Source: Saccharospirillum alexandrii
Lineage (GTDB): Bacteria > Pseudomonadota > Gammaproteobacteria > Pseudomonadales > Natronospirillaceae
Length of the DNA: 64,000 nt
Assembly (NCBI RefSeq): GCF_004000275.1
Contig: NZ_RCIP01000001.1
Span: 1,294,749 to 1,358,748, forward strand
Direction of reading: 5' to 3'
Below the pieces are notes generated by a model. The model was not told the origin of the DNA, ran no database searches, and saw only the letters and a list, made by a program, of their open reading frames with translations. Positions 34,401 through 45,700 of the stretch are shown here, piece by piece (within the stretch, counting starts at the first letter, position 1; each line of letters opens with the position of its first letter). Made by a program: the position numbers and the translations under genes.

Positions 34401-34934
34401 TCAGGTCAGCGGTGTAACTTCAAACAGACCGTACTCAATGCCCTCTTCGGCGGCACATTGAACCTGGCGGGCTACGGTTTTAATGTCATTTCCCAGCGCA
34501 CCATTAATCTGGTCGATGGCACCGGCAAACCAGCCGGTGAACATATAATCAATCTTTCGACCAACCTTGCCGTAGTGATACACAAAGGCCGAGTGGTCGA
34601 GCCGAACCTGAGCCTTGCCAGCTTCCAGATCCAGGGTTTCGATGCTGAACAACCCCCAGCCGCGTTGAGACAGCCGCAGCATGTAGTGTTCAAAGACGGC
34701 CGCACCACTCATGCCATGCAATTCAGCCTCTTTTTCACACCAGTGCCAGGCCGACTTGTAGCCTGCCTTATACAAAATCTCGGCATAGCGCTCGGCACCA
34801 ATCTCGTCTTCAACCGCCTGGTGATTGTTAATAAAAAAGTGGCGCGGCACATACAGCATCGGCAACGCATCGGTCGTCCAGACGCCGGTTTCATCATCAA
34901 CGGTAATAGGCATTTCAGGTGCGTGTGTGGACAT
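34401..34934 (-). CDS. DUF5943 protein of the betaine cluster
   Basis: 177 residues of a single domain related to 4-vinyl-reductase (V4R)-type ligand-binding proteins. It is the homologue of the small gene next to dgcA in Pseudomonas (PA5397 type). Recognisable stretches are YVPRHFFINNHQAVEDEIGA, AGYKSAWHWCEKEAELHGMS and FTGWFAGAIDQI. Its role is unproven; the fixed place in the operon suggests a helper or sensor in dimethylglycine use. It lies between the dipeptidase and dgcA, with a long palindromic repeat upstream. Confidence 0.85.
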   Translation of the reverse strand: MSTHAPEMPITVDDETGVWTTDALPMLYVPRHFFINNHQAVEDEIGAERYAEILYKAGYKSAWHWCEKEAELHGMSGAAVFEHYMLRLSQRGWGLFSIETLDLEAGKAQVRLDHSAFVYHYGKVGRKIDYMFTGWFAGAIDQINGALGNDIKTVARQVQCAAEEGIEYGLFEVTPLT

Positions 34935-34997
34935 CGGTTAACCCTATTATTCTGGTCAATTTAGTTGGGCTTTGGAGGTTATGGTCCGCGACGGATA

Positions 34998-35104
34998 CCG
35001 GTAATACTTCTGCGAGGTCGGGCGGAATGCCGCCCACTCAACCCCTCCATGGGGCCTAGACCGCAGCATCCATGCTGCGGACTCCCTCGCAGAAGCATTA
35101 CCGG
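34998..35104. repeat. Long palindromic intergenic repeat R1
   Basis: Arms of 19 bases (34998-35016 and 35086-35104) are reverse complements with one mismatch and contain CTTCTGCGAG. Inside are a GGGCGGAATGCCGCCC hairpin and a CCGCAGCATCCATGCTGCGG hairpin. Large parts of the interior recur in reverse orientation in R2 (40773-40950). It separates the dipeptidase from the DUF5943 gene. Confidence 0.8.
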
Positions 35105-35157
35105 CACCCATCGCTTACAGTGTGGAAACCCCAAAACTGAGCATTTATGTGATCTGG

Positions 35158-36141
35158 TTAGGCTGACTCGCCCCATACATCAGCCAATACCCGCACCCAA
35201 TTCTCACCCATAATCTTCTTAACCAGTTCCGGCGAATAACCGTGGCGCAACAGTGCTTCGGTTAAATTAGGGAACTCGCCGACGGTTCGAATGCCTTCGG
35301 GGTTGATGATCTTGCCAAAGCGGGTGAGCTCACGGGCGTAGCCTTTGTCGTGCGTCAGCATGTCGAAGAAATCGGGGCCGTGACCCTGGGTGAAATCGGT
35401 GCCGATGCCGACCTGGTCTTCACCGACGATGTCGACGATGTAACTGATTGCTTCGACGTAGTCGTCGATGGTGGAGTCGATACCGTTTTTCAGGAACGGG
35501 GCGAACATGGTGACACCGACAAAGCCGCCGCGTTCGGCAATAAACCGCAGCTCTTCGTCAGACTTGTTGCGCGGGTGTTCTTTCAGGCCCGATGGCAGGC
35601 AGTGGGAATAGCACACCGGCTTGTCGGAGGCGAGTATGACTTCCTCGGACGTTTTGGCTCCCACGTGAGACAGGTCGCACATGATGCCAACCCGATTCAT
35701 CTCGGCCACGACCTCGCGGCCAAAGCCAGACAGGCCGCCATCGCGTTCGTAGCAGCCGGTACCGATCAGGTTCTGGGTGTTGTAGCACATTTGCACGACA
35801 CCGACGCCGAGGTCTTTAAAGACCTGGATGTAGCCGAGTTTGTCTTCAAAGGCGTGGGCGTTTTGAAAGCCCATCAAAATACCGGTACGGCCTTCCGCTT
35901 TGGCGCGATAAATATCGGCCGTGGTGTAGACCTTGGTGACCAGGTCCGAGTTGGCCTCGATCAACTGGTTCATGGCGACAATGTTGTCGACGGTGTCCTG
36001 AAAATTCTCCCAGACGGACACGGTGCAGTTAGCGGTGGTGATCCCGCCCTTGCGCATGTCTTCGAAGAGTTCACGGTTCCATTTGGCGATGATCAGACCA
36101 TCGATAATGATCGATTCCTGATGCAAGTCGGCTGCGTTCAT
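35158..36141 (-). CDS. Membrane dipeptidase (peptidase M19) of the betaine cluster
   Basis: 327 residues of a renal-dipeptidase-type metal-dependent barrel. IIIDGLIIAKWNRELFEDMR opens the fold. The metal and catalytic residues are seen in MCDLSHVGAKTSEEVI, CYSHCLPSG (where the usual SHS motif would be) and the final GIGTDFTQG. The same gene lies next to dgcAB in Pseudomonas (PA5396 type). Its substrate in betaine metabolism is not established. GGAGGG precedes the ATG. It is the first gene of the minus-strand dgc operon. Confidence 0.9.
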   Translation of the reverse strand: MNAADLHQESIIIDGLIIAKWNRELFEDMRKGGITTANCTVSVWENFQDTVDNIVAMNQLIEANSDLVTKVYTTADIYRAKAEGRTGILMGFQNAHAFEDKLGYIQVFKDLGVGVVQMCYNTQNLIGTGCYERDGGLSGFGREVVAEMNRVGIMCDLSHVGAKTSEEVILASDKPVCYSHCLPSGLKEHPRNKSDEELRFIAERGGFVGVTMFAPFLKNGIDSTIDDYVEAISYIVDIVGEDQVGIGTDFTQGHGPDFFDMLTHDKGYARELTRFGKIINPEGIRTVGEFPNLTEALLRHGYSPELVKKIMGENWVRVLADVWGESA

Positions 36142-36530
36142 GTCGCCCTCCCGGGAGTCAGTAAAATAACCACAAACTCAGTGTATCCGGGCGCTCTGTA
36201 CCGGGAGTCACTGGAAGCGACACGGGCAAGCTTAAAATCGGCATGGGGTTTTTCTACTACGGAGGCTGGTATCCAGGGCTACAAATACGGAGGGGTCAAG
36301 GTGGGACGGTGGTTGCCGGCACTCCGGTACCAGAGGGGCTGTCCGGCACACCTTTGACGGCACGCCGTAAGCCCGTCCGCGCGGTCTAACGGCCTCCAGC
36401 AGATGCGCTCGATGCTCCTTCGGTAACCCTTGGTTATTCCCACACGAATTTCCAGCTTTGAACACGGCTGAACATCTGCCACGACTTACGCTCGAATACT
36501 TCCTTCTACGAGCCCAAAGACCAGAGGGAA
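36142..36530. other. Intergenic region between dipeptidase and GbdR-like gene
   Basis: 389 bases without a gene. GC-rich inverted elements (for example CCGGCACTCCGG near 36319-36330) suggest another intergenic palindromic repeat, but I could not define its arms. Confidence 0.35.
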
Positions 36531-37676
36531 CTAGCCGCTGGTCGCCACCGGGTCAGCCAACTCAGGTGCTGGCGCGAACTTAACTGCCCCATAGGTGGGC
36601 TCGCCCTGGGCCTTGCGCAGGGCTGTTAGCGATGTAGTGGGCATTATTGCTGCGAGGTTGGCGTCTACAGGGCCGTCGTACTGGGTCAGTGACCAGACGG
36701 CTGCGCGCTCTTCCTTGGGGGAGACGCCAATGTACTTGCGGTAACACCGGCTGAAGTGCGGTGCAGAAACAAAGCCGCACATGGAGGCGACTTCGATGAT
36801 GGAGCAGGTGGTTTGCTTGAGCAACTGGCGCGCCCGGTCGAGCCGCAGCTTTAAATAATAGCGCGAGGGCGTGCAATCCAGGTGTTTCAGGAAAAGCCGC
36901 TCAAGCTGGCGCCGGGAAATGCCGACGAAGCTGGCCAGCTCTTCCAGTTCAATGGGCTCTTCCAGGTTGGCTTCCATCAGCTCGGTGACTTCCGCCAGCT
37001 TTGGCTGGGAGGTCGTTAGCTGGCGACGCATTGGGGTGCGTTGCTGTTCGCTGTCGAGCCGTACCCGGTCGCACAGAAACATGTCGCAAATGGCGTTGGT
37101 CAGCGCCTTGCCATGCTGGCGCCCGACCAGGCTGATCATCATGTCCATCGGAACGCCGCCACCGGTGCAGGTGAAGCGGTCTCGATCGAGGGTGTAGAGG
37201 TTGTTGGTGGCGTTAACGCGCGGAAAACGCTCTTGCAGGGCGGCCAGGCACTCCCAGTGGGCACTGCATTTGTAGCCGTCGAGCAGGCCGGCACTGGCGA
37301 GCACATAAGCCCCGGTACAAACAGCACCAATCAATACTTTCTTGTGAGATTGACTGACCAGCCAACTGACTTCTTTCTGGGTAAAACTGCGGGTAATGTC
37401 GACACCGCCGACGACGATAACGATGTCGAAGGTCAGACCCGCTGAAAACGAGGCGTCCGGTGCAATGCAGATACCATCGCTGGCCGTTACGGTGTTTCCG
37501 TCCTGCGACACCAACTGCCAGGTGTAGAGTTCGTGGCCCGATAGCTGATTGGCCATACGCAGGGGTTCTATCGCGGTGGCCAGCGAAACAAGGGTGAAGT
37601 TATTGATGAGTAAAAAACCGACCCGGTAAGGTTTGGGTGCCTCACCACTGGTAAATTTCTCGGTGGTTTCAAACAT
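36531..37676 (-). CDS. gbdR: GbdR-like activator (GlxA family) of glycine betaine catabolism
   Basis: 381 residues from the ATG at 37676 (GGAGGG 7 bases upstream; the longer frame to 37727 is not supported). The N-terminal half is a class I glutamine-amidotransferase-like domain (VGFLLINNFTLVSLATAIEP, with GAVCTGAYVLA where the nucleophile cysteine would be). The C-terminal AraC helix-turn-helix pair follows (ISRRQLERLFLKHLDCTPSR and CGFVSAPHFSRCYRKYIGVS). This architecture and the position between the dgc operon and gbcAB match GbdR, which senses betaine or dimethylglycine and activates gbc, dgc and sox genes. Confidence 0.92.
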   Translation of the reverse strand: MFETTEKFTSGEAPKPYRVGFLLINNFTLVSLATAIEPLRMANQLSGHELYTWQLVSQDGNTVTASDGICIAPDASFSAGLTFDIVIVVGGVDITRSFTQKEVSWLVSQSHKKVLIGAVCTGAYVLASAGLLDGYKCSAHWECLAALQERFPRVNATNNLYTLDRDRFTCTGGGVPMDMMISLVGRQHGKALTNAICDMFLCDRVRLDSEQQRTPMRRQLTTSQPKLAEVTELMEANLEEPIELEELASFVGISRRQLERLFLKHLDCTPSRYYLKLRLDRARQLLKQTTCSIIEVASMCGFVSAPHFSRCYRKYIGVSPKEERAAVWSLTQYDGPVDANLAAIMPTTSLTALRKAQGEPTYGAVKFAPAPELADPVATSG

Positions 37677-37910
37677 GGACTGGCCCTCCGCCTTTGCCCG
37701 CTTTGCTGTATGACAACCCTGCCCCACCCGTGCTATCCGCCGCCAGCTTCTGCGAGCCAGTCGTCGAACATTGATAACACTAGGTCAGGCGGCCGTCTAT
37801 AGATCACATCAGCACGTACCGATAAAACATCATACGACCGAACCGAGGGCTAAAACAGTCTAATAACGTCTTTTTAGGTCTTGTAACGTATCCAAAAACG
37901 ACGTTTTTGT

Positions 37911-37941
37911 AAAAGCCCCCGACCGGGCAGCTGGGGGCTTT
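37911..37941 (-). terminator. Terminator of gbcB
   Basis: AGCCCCC and GGGGGCT form a 7-bp stem. On the minus strand it is followed by TTTT, and it lies 10 bases after the gbcB stop. Some action on the plus strand is also possible. Confidence 0.7.
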
Positions 37942-37951
37942 GAGACGTACG

Positions 37952-39079
37952 TCACCCTTCTATGGTCAAATCTGACAGGGGCGTACTGCAGCAGGAGAGG
38001 ATGTAGCCATCGGCCAGGTCTTCATCGGTGATGCCACCGTTGTGTTGTATTTCAACATCGCCACTCAGTTTCAGCACCTTACAGGTGCCACAAATGCCCA
38101 CACCGCAGGCTTTGGGGATACTCAGCCCGAGCCGGCTTGCAGCGGCGTGTACGGTTTCGTCCGGCGACATCTGAACGCTCATGCCGGAGCCGGTGAATTC
38201 GACGGTAAAGGTCTCCTCGTCTTTTTTCTCTTCGGCTTCGCGGACCGCCACTTCAGCCTGTTCCAGCGCTTCCTGAGTAACATCAGCAGGTGTCGCTCCG
38301 AACGATTCCTCGTGATAAAAGTCCATATCGAAGCCTGCCTCTACCAGCAGGTGTCGAATGGCTTTCATGTAGGGGGTCGGGCCACAGCAGAAGATGCGCC
38401 GCTGCATGAAGTCTGGCACCACCATGTCCATCTTGGCTCTGTCCAGATAACCGCGATAACCGTTCCAGGCCTGACCCAGCTCGATACGCTCGCAAATCAC
38501 ACTGAGGTTAAAGTTGGTCACCCGAGAGCACATGTGCTCCAGCTCCCGGTGAAAGATGATGTCACTGGGGGTGCGGGCGCTGTGCACAAAGGCCATGTCG
38601 ACATCGGCATTGGTATCGAAATACCAGCGCGCCATCGACATCAGCGGAGTAATGCCTACACCACCGGACAGAAACAGCATCTTTTCAGCGGTGTGGTCGA
38701 TGCAGTTGAAATTGCCCACCGGGCCATGAACGGCCAGTTCATCGTGCTGTTTCAGGTTATCGTGCAACCAGTTCGAGACCCGCCCACCGGGGACCCGCTT
38801 GATGGTGATCGAAAAGCTGTATGGCACCGAGGGGGAGCTGGAGATGGTGTATGAGCGCAACACCTGCTCACCTTCAATCTCCAGCTCCAGCGTTACGAAC
38901 TGCCCCGGCTTGAAGAAGAACATAATCGACTGTTCCGCATTAAAGCAGAAGGTCTTTACATCCCAGGTTTCCTGGATGACCCGAACACAGCGCACCTGAT
39001 GCCGGCCATTAGCCCAAACCCGAGTGTTGAGCGGGTTAAACGCGGGTGCCGGTTCGCTGGCGTCAACAATTTGCGTCAT
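37952..39079 (-). CDS. gbcB: Glycine betaine demethylase reductase subunit GbcB
   Basis: 375 residues. The ferredoxin-NADP-reductase-type FAD domain spans about 28-130 (EQVLRSYTISSSPSVPYSFS). The NAD-binding domain spans about 135-260 (MLFLSGGVGITPLMSMARWY). A C-terminal plant-type 2Fe-2S domain has CGVGICGTCKV and a later cysteine in ILSCCSTP. It supplies electrons to the Rieske oxygenase GbcA, with which it is divergently transcribed across a 265-base region, a likely GbdR target. Confidence 0.93.
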   Translation of the reverse strand: MTQIVDASEPAPAFNPLNTRVWANGRHQVRCVRVIQETWDVKTFCFNAEQSIMFFFKPGQFVTLELEIEGEQVLRSYTISSSPSVPYSFSITIKRVPGGRVSNWLHDNLKQHDELAVHGPVGNFNCIDHTAEKMLFLSGGVGITPLMSMARWYFDTNADVDMAFVHSARTPSDIIFHRELEHMCSRVTNFNLSVICERIELGQAWNGYRGYLDRAKMDMVVPDFMQRRIFCCGPTPYMKAIRHLLVEAGFDMDFYHEESFGATPADVTQEALEQAEVAVREAEEKKDEETFTVEFTGSGMSVQMSPDETVHAAASRLGLSIPKACGVGICGTCKVLKLSGDVEIQHNGGITDEDLADGYILSCCSTPLSDLTIEG

Positions 39080-39344
39080 GATGAGACATCCTTAATCGGG
39101 GTCGGTTGTTATGGGTTCCATTGTTACCAAAACACCCCCGGCCCGGTTAACCAAATGCGACATACCGTTGATCAACTCCTCCACTGGCCGGAAAACGAAC
39201 TGGCATCTCCAGAGCGTCGAATTGACAGCATAAAATGTCGTAATCGGGCAAATGAGGCGGGGCTGCCGTACCGAGAATGAGCGCACCAATGATAGTTCGA
39301 CGGTTCGCCTGCCGAACCCACCCTGCTGCCTCAGGAGCCGCACA

Positions 39345-40646
39345 ATGAATGAAACCGACCTGCTCAACCTGACTTACTCCTCACTACCCGAGGCCCGACA
39401 GGCGATGCGCTCTCTGCTGCAACAGCGTTCGGGGTCCGAATCGCTGCCACAGCCGTTCTACAACGACCCGTTGATGTTCCGGCTCGATATGGAAAACATC
39501 TTCATGAAACAGTGGCTGTTTGTTGGCATGACCTGTGAAGTGCCTGGCAAAGGGGACTACATGACTGTAGACATCGGCCAGAACCCGGTGCTGGTGGTTC
39601 GTGACCGGGACGGCGAAGTGCGTGCTTTCCACAACGTGTGCCGACACCGCGGCTCGCGTCTCTGTACTTCGGCCAAGGGCAAGGTTGCCAACCTCACCTG
39701 CCCTTACCACCAGTGGACCTACGATCTGAAAGGCAACCTTATCTACACTGGCGATGCCATGGGCGACGCCTTCGATAAAAGCGAGTTTGGTCTGAAACCC
39801 GCGCACTGCAAGACCGCCGGCGGGTTCATTTACATTTGCCTGGCCGAGGGCGAGGCACCGGAGATCGACCCCTACCTGGAAACCCTGGCGAACTATATGG
39901 AACCCTACGACATGGAGAACGCCAAGGTGGCGGTTGAATCCCATCTCGATGAAAACGCCAACTGGAAACTGGTGCTTGAAAACAACCGCGAGTGCTACCA
40001 CTGTGCCGGCTCTCACCCCGAATTACTGCGTTCCCTGCTCGAATGGGACGACACCAACGACCCAAGAGCGACCCCCGAGTTTAAAGCCCTTTGTGAACGT
40101 CAGGCCAATGCCTGGGACGCCGAAGGCATTCCTCACCAACACGTTGAACACGGCCTGCAAAACCGCCTGGTGCGGATGCCGCTTAAAGAAGGCACCCAGG
40201 TAATGACAATGGATGGCAAAGCCGGCAGCCAGAAAACCATGGGCCGCATTCAGAACCGGGAACTGGGGTCGCTGCGCATTCTGCACCTGCCCAATTCCTG
40301 GAACCACATGCAAAGCGACCACGCCGTCGTTTTTCAGGTGTTGCCCATCAGCGCCCAAAAGACCCGCGTCATCACCAAGTGGCTGGTCCACAAAGATGCC
40401 GTTGAAGGAAAAGACTACGACCCGGAACGGCTGCGCCAGGTGTGGGACGCTACCAACCGCCAGGACAGAACGCTCGCCGAGCATAACCAGCAAGGCGTCA
40501 ACTCCGTTGCCTATCAGCCCGGCCCCTATTCCGAAACCTACGAGTTCGGGGTGATCAATTTTGTGAATTGGTACAGTGCGGAAGTGCTGGCGAATTCGGC
40601 TGAGGGATTGGATGAGACTGGGGTTTCTGAACTTCGGGTGGGGTGA
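39345..40646 (+). CDS. gbcA: Glycine betaine demethylase oxygenase subunit GbcA
   Basis: 433 residues from the ATG at 39345 (CAGGAG 8 bases upstream; the longer frame from 39252 is not supported). The Rieske 2Fe-2S ligands are Cys99-x-His101 and Cys119-x2-His122. The mononuclear iron site is in ECYHCAGSHPELL (His219, His224). It removes a methyl group from glycine betaine to give dimethylglycine and formaldehyde, with electrons from GbcB. R2 lies between it and the sox genes, so soxB probably has its own promoter. Confidence 0.95.
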   Translation: MNETDLLNLTYSSLPEARQAMRSLLQQRSGSESLPQPFYNDPLMFRLDMENIFMKQWLFVGMTCEVPGKGDYMTVDIGQNPVLVVRDRDGEVRAFHNVCRHRGSRLCTSAKGKVANLTCPYHQWTYDLKGNLIYTGDAMGDAFDKSEFGLKPAHCKTAGGFIYICLAEGEAPEIDPYLETLANYMEPYDMENAKVAVESHLDENANWKLVLENNRECYHCAGSHPELLRSLLEWDDTNDPRATPEFKALCERQANAWDAEGIPHQHVEHGLQNRLVRMPLKEGTQVMTMDGKAGSQKTMGRIQNRELGSLRILHLPNSWNHMQSDHAVVFQVLPISAQKTRVITKWLVHKDAVEGKDYDPERLRQVWDATNRQDRTLAEHNQQGVNSVAYQPGPYSETYEFGVINFVNWYSAEVLANSAEGLDETGVSELRVG

Positions 40647-40772
40647 AGAGGGTAAGTAGTCTGCTGTTTTAAAAGGTTCATTTTGAGGCACTGCTTTCTA
40701 CCCGTCACCCAGGGGACTGGATTCCTTAAAAAAGACTCAGGCCTTGGTTGGCACCCAGCTAAGTGGACGCCG

Positions 40773-40950
40773 CCGGGTAGGCCTGTCATGGGGAGTCCGC
40801 AGCATGGACTAAAACGCCGGGAGCGTTTTAGCATGAGCGAAGCGAGCCCGAAGGGTAAATCCCATGGAGGGGATTCATATCCTGCGGTCTAGGCTCCATG
40901 GATGGATTGAGTGGGCGGCATCCCGCCCGACCCATGACAGGCCTACCCGG
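40773..40950. repeat. Long palindromic intergenic repeat R2
   Basis: Perfect 20-base outer arms at 40773-40792 and 40931-40950, with GTAGGCCTGTCATGGG readable. The interior contains, in reverse orientation, the CCGCAGCATGGA and GTCTAGGCTCCATGGATG blocks of R1. It also has an extra central AAAACGCCGGGAGCGTTTTA hairpin that R1 lacks. It separates gbcA from soxB. Confidence 0.8.
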
Positions 40951-41165
40951 TGGCCGTCACGAACTCCAGCCGCGAAAAAGAATGTCGCGATTTATCACTA
41001 GCGTGTCGTCGTCAAGCACATGACCGCCCTCGCCTCCCCATACCATGCTGTAAAGCCAACCTACCCTGAACAGGCCGGTTCTTGCATCCGGCCCGTAGTG
41101 GCGGCAAGGTAACTCACAGTTCGCCTGGTATTCAGGCCATTGGTCGCACCCAAGAGGCACCCAGC

Positions 41166-42419
41166 ATGCAACGATATTCCGGATTCGGTTTGCTCAGGCA
41201 CGCCATGAGCCACCACGAAAACTGGCAGCGCGTTTGGCGTAACCCCAAACCTAAAAAACAGTACGACGTCATCATCGTCGGGGGGGGTGGTCATGGTTTG
41301 GCTACGGCCTACTACCTGGCCAAAGTACACAACATCACCAACGTCGCCGTCATCGAGAAAGGCTATCTGGGTGGTGGCAACACCGCGCGGAACACCACCA
41401 TCGTGCGCTCGAACTACCTCTGGGACGAATCGGCCCTGTTGTACGAGCATGCCATGAAACTCTGGGAAGGCCTGTCGCAAGACCTGAACTACAACGTCAT
41501 GTTCTCTCAGCGTGGCGTACTGAACCTCGGCCACACCCTGCAAGACATGCGCGACATTGAGCGCCGGGTGAATGCCAACCGTCTAAACGGCATCGACAGC
41601 GTTGCGCTCGATACCCAGGGCGTGCAGGAAATCGTACCGATCATGGATTGCACGACCAGCCGCCGCTACCCGATTCTGGGTGCCTCCTGGCAACCTCGCG
41701 CCGGGGTCGCCCGGCACGATGCCGTTGCCTGGGGTTATGCCCGCGCCGCCGATGCGCTGGGTGTCGACCTGATTCAACAGTGCGAAGTCACCGATATTCT
41801 GACCGAAGATGGTGCAGCCACCGGCGTAATGACCAAAGAATACGGTGCCATAAAAGGTGACCGCATCGGCTGTGTGGTGGCCGGTAACTCCGGTGTACTG
41901 GCAAAAATGGCTGGCTTTCGGTTGCCGATTGAATCGCACCCGCTGCAGGCGCTGGTCTCCGAACCGATTCGGCCCATTCTGGACACCGTGGTCATGTCGA
42001 ACCAGGTGCATGGCTACATTTCCCAGTCCGACAAAGGCGACTTGGTGATTGGCGCCGGCATCGACGGCTACAACGGCTATGGCCAGCGCGGCTCCTACAG
42101 CACCATTGAGCATACCCTGCAAGCCATTGTTGAACTCTTCCCCATTTTCAGCCGGGTACGCATGAACCGGCAATGGGGTGGCATTGTCGATACCACTCCG
42201 GATGCCTGCCCCATCATTTCCGACACGCCGGTTGAAAACCTGTTTTTCAACTGCGGTTGGGGGACCGGCGGGTTCAAGGCAACACCCGGCTCGGGTCACG
42301 TATTTGCCCAAACGCTCGCCAAAGGCAAAGCCAGCGAACTGGCCAAACCTTTTTCAATGTTCCGGTTCCACACCGGTGCCCTTGTTGATGAACACGGCGC
42401 GGCCGGTGTTGCACACTAA
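41166..42419 (+). CDS. soxB: Sarcosine oxidase beta subunit
   Basis: 417 residues from the ATG at 41166. The FAD-binding motif [20 protein letters not shown] lies at about 35-54, followed by [19 protein letters not shown], the region that carries the covalent flavin attachment in this family. [13 protein letters not shown] at the end is conserved. As part of the heterotetrameric SoxBDAG it oxidises sarcosine to glycine, producing 5,10-methylene-THF and hydrogen peroxide. It starts the soxBDAG-purU operon. Confidence 0.95.
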   Translation: MQRYSGFGLLRHAMSHHENWQRVWRNPKPKKQYDVIIVGGGGHGLATAYYLAKVHNITNVAVIEKGYLGGGNTARNTTIVRSNYLWDESALLYEHAMKLWEGLSQDLNYNVMFSQRGVLNLGHTLQDMRDIERRVNANRLNGIDSVALDTQGVQEIVPIMDCTTSRRYPILGASWQPRAGVARHDAVAWGYARAADALGVDLIQQCEVTDILTEDGAATGVMTKEYGAIKGDRIGCVVAGNSGVLAKMAGFRLPIESHPLQALVSEPIRPILDTVVMSNQVHGYISQSDKGDLVIGAGIDGYNGYGQRGSYSTIEHTLQAIVELFPIFSRVRMNRQWGGIVDTTPDACPIISDTPVENLFFNCGWGTGGFKATPGSGHVFAQTLAKGKASELAKPFSMFRFHTGALVDEHGAAGVAH

Positions 42420-42444
42420 CCGGCCACAGTAAGGAGCCTGCTGT

Positions 42445-42744
42445 ATGTTTCGGATTTATTGCCCCTATTGTGGCGAACTGCGCGAAGAAGAAGAGTTTCA
42501 CCCGAAAGGCCCGGCGCACCTTGCTCGCCCTGCCGACCCGGATAACTGCACCGATGAGCAATGGGGCGACTTCCTGTATTTTCGGGATAACCCCCGCGGC
42601 CTGCACAACGAACTCTGGGTACATGCACTGGGCTGTCGCAAGTTTTTCAACGTGACCCGCGACACCCAAACCTATTTGATTAAAGGCTCTTACCGGTTGG
42701 GTGAATCACCCGACCAGGCTCGAACTTCGGGGGATCAGGCATGA
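42445..42744 (+). CDS. soxD: Sarcosine oxidase delta subunit
   Basis: 99 residues of a small zinc-ribbon-like protein. CPYCGELREEEEF at the start and HALGCRKFFNVTRDTQT further on provide the Cys/His ligands. It overlaps soxA by 4 bases (ATGA), as usual in soxBDAG operons, and stabilises the heterotetramer. Confidence 0.95.
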   Translation: MFRIYCPYCGELREEEEFHPKGPAHLARPADPDNCTDEQWGDFLYFRDNPRGLHNELWVHALGCRKFFNVTRDTQTYLIKGSYRLGESPDQARTSGDQA

Positions 42745-45700
42745 GGCAAACCAATCGACTGGCCGACGGCGGACGCATTGATCGCAGCAAGCCATTGACG
42801 TTCAGTTTTAACGGACGCCAATACACAGGATACGAGGGCGACTCCCTCTCTTCCGCCCTCATCGCCAACGGCGTCAATGTCATTGGCCGCAGCTTCAAGT
42901 ACGGCCGCCCTCGTGGCATTGTTGCCGCCGGTGCCGACGAGCCCAATGCCATTGTCCAACTGGGAGCCACCGAAGCCACCCAGGTACCCAATGTTCGGGC
43001 GACGCAACAACCCCTGTTCGACGGACTGGTCAGTCAGCCCACCAGCGGCTGGCCGAGCCTGAAGTTTGATCTTCTGGGTTTCAGTGGCCAGGTGTTCGGC
43101 CGCGCCCTGCCGCCCGGGTTTTACTACAAGACCTTTATGTTTCCGCAGACGGCCTGGAAGTTTTACGAAAAACACATCCGCAAGGCAGCGGGCCTGGGGC
43201 GTTCACCAACAGAACCCGATGTCGACGAATACGATCACCTGAATCAGCACACCGATGTGCTCGTCGTGGGTGCAGGCCCTGCCGGTCTTTCTGCAGCTCT
43301 CACGGCAGCCCGCAGCGGTGCCCACGTCATTCTGGCCGATGAACAGGCTGAAATGGGCGGTTCCCTACTCAGCAGCCGCAGCCGGATTAACGGCGCAGAG
43401 GCCAGCCAGTGGGTGGCGGATACCCTGCAGGAACTGGCCGGCATGGACAATGTATTACTGCTGCCCAACGCAACGGTAAACGGCTACCACGACCACAACT
43501 TTCTGACCATTCATGAACGCCGGACCGACCACCTGGGCGATCGGGCTCCCGAGAACCAGACGCGCCAGCGCATGCACCGTGTGCGGGCAGACTGGGTGGT
43601 ACTGGCCACCGGCGCCCACGAACGGCCCCTGGTGTACGCCAATAACGATCTGCCTGGCTGCATGCTGGCCTCGGCTGTCTCCACCTACATTCGTCGTTAT
43701 GCGGTTATCCCCGGCCACAGCCTGGTGGCGATGACCACCAACGACGCCGGTTATCAGGCCGCCTTCGACTGGCAGGATGCAGGCCGCAAGGTCGTGGCAC
43801 TGGTCGACACCCGCCAGGCGCCCACCGGTGATTGCGTGGAAGAAGCCCGTCGCCGTGGCATTCGCTTGCTGACCGGTCACGCTGTGATCGAAGCCAAGGG
43901 CAGCACCCGCGTGAGCGCAGCCCGGGTCGCGCCGCTGTCGGAAGACGGCCAGCACCTGACCGGCCCGGCCGAGAAGCTGGCATGCGATACCATTGCCAGC
44001 TCCGGCGGCTGGAGTCCGGCGGTGCATTTGTCTTGCCACACAGGCGGACGCCCGGTCTGGAATGACGACGTAATCGGCTTTGTACCCGGTGAGACCTTGC
44101 AGCGCCAATCCATCGCGGGCGCCATTGCCGGTACCTTTGATCTGGCGGGCTGCCTCGAACAGGGCACGCAGCAGGGTGCCGAGGCGGCCAGGCAAGCTGG
44201 CTATGAAGCAAAACCAGCGGCGCTGCCCACGGTAGAAGAACCCGCTACCGGCAACGCCATGGCTCTGTTTTGCATTCCGCATGAACAGCGCATCAGCCGC
44301 GCGCCAAAGCAGTTTGTCGATTTCCAGAACGACGTAACCGCCGCTGCCATTGAGCTGGCTACCCGCGAAGGTTTCGAATCGATCGAGCACGTTAAACGTT
44401 ACACCGCGCTCGGCTTCGGAACAGACCAGGGCAAGCTGGGCAACATCAACGGCATGGCCATCGCCGCCAAGTCGATGAATAAAACCATTGCCGAGACCGG
44501 CACCACCATTTTCCGTCCGAACTACACGCCGGTCACCTTCGGCGCCATTGCCGGTCGCCATTGCGATGCGCTGTTCGACCCCGAACGCCACACCGCCATG
44601 CACGACTGGCATGTGCGCCACGGTGCCCTCTTCGAAAACGTCGGCCAGTGGAAACGCCCCTGGTATTACCCGAAACCCGGGGAGACCATGCAGCAATCGC
44701 TCGACCGTGAATGCCTGGCCACGCGCAACGGCGTTGGCATTCTCGACGCTTCAACCCTGGGCAAGATCGACATTCAGGGCAAGGATGCGCGTGAGTTCAT
44801 CGGCCGGGTATACACCAATGCGTGGGCCAAACTCGCGGTCGGCAAATGCCGCTACGGGTTGATGTGCGGTGAGGATGGTATGGTGTTCGACGATGGCGTT
44901 ACGTCTTGCCTCGGCGAAAACCATTTCCTGATGACCACCACCACGGGGGGTGCCGCTCATGTCCTGGAATGGCTGGAATTGTATCACCAGACCGAATGGC
45001 CCGAGCTTGAAGTGTATATGAACACCGTCACCGACCATTGGGCCACGATGACCATCGCCGGGCCAGACAGCCGCAAATTGCTGGCAGAACTGACCGACGA
45101 CATTGATCTCGATAAAGACAGCTTCAAGTTTATGGACTGGCGTCAGGGCACCGTAGCCGGCGTTCCGGCCCGGGTGTTTCGCATCTCCTTTACCGGTGAA
45201 CTGTCATACGAGATCAACGTGCCGGCCAACTATGGCCTGCACGTCTGGGAGGCGCTGTTTGAAAAAGGTGAGCGCTACAACCTCACGCCCTACGGTACTG
45301 AAACCATGCACATCTTGCGCGCTGAAAAAGGGTTCATCATTGCCGGCCAGGATACCGATGGTTCCATGCACCCCTACGACCTCGGTCTGGACTGGGCGGT
45401 GAAAGAAGACAAGCCCTACAGCTTTATCGGCAAGCGCGGCATGAAGCGGGAAGATTGCCTGCGCCAGGACCGCAAACAACTGGTCGGCCTGAAAACCAAA
45501 GACCCGTCCATTGTGTTGCCCGAAGGCGCTCAGGCAGTGGACGACCCGAAGCAGCCGGTTCCGATGACCATGCTTGGCCATGTAACCTCGAGCTACTACA
45601 GCGCCAACCTCGGTCGCAGCATTGCCATGGGCGTGATTCGCGGCGGCCATCAGCGCAGCGGCGATACCGTTTATTACCCATTGTCCGACGGCCGGGTGGT

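Noticed and set aside
35350-36357. 335-residue plus-strand ORF
   Set aside because: Antisense to the dipeptidase gene, His/Val/Asp-rich composition typical of shadow frames.
43455-44696. 413-residue minus-strand ORF
   Set aside because: Antisense shadow of soxA.
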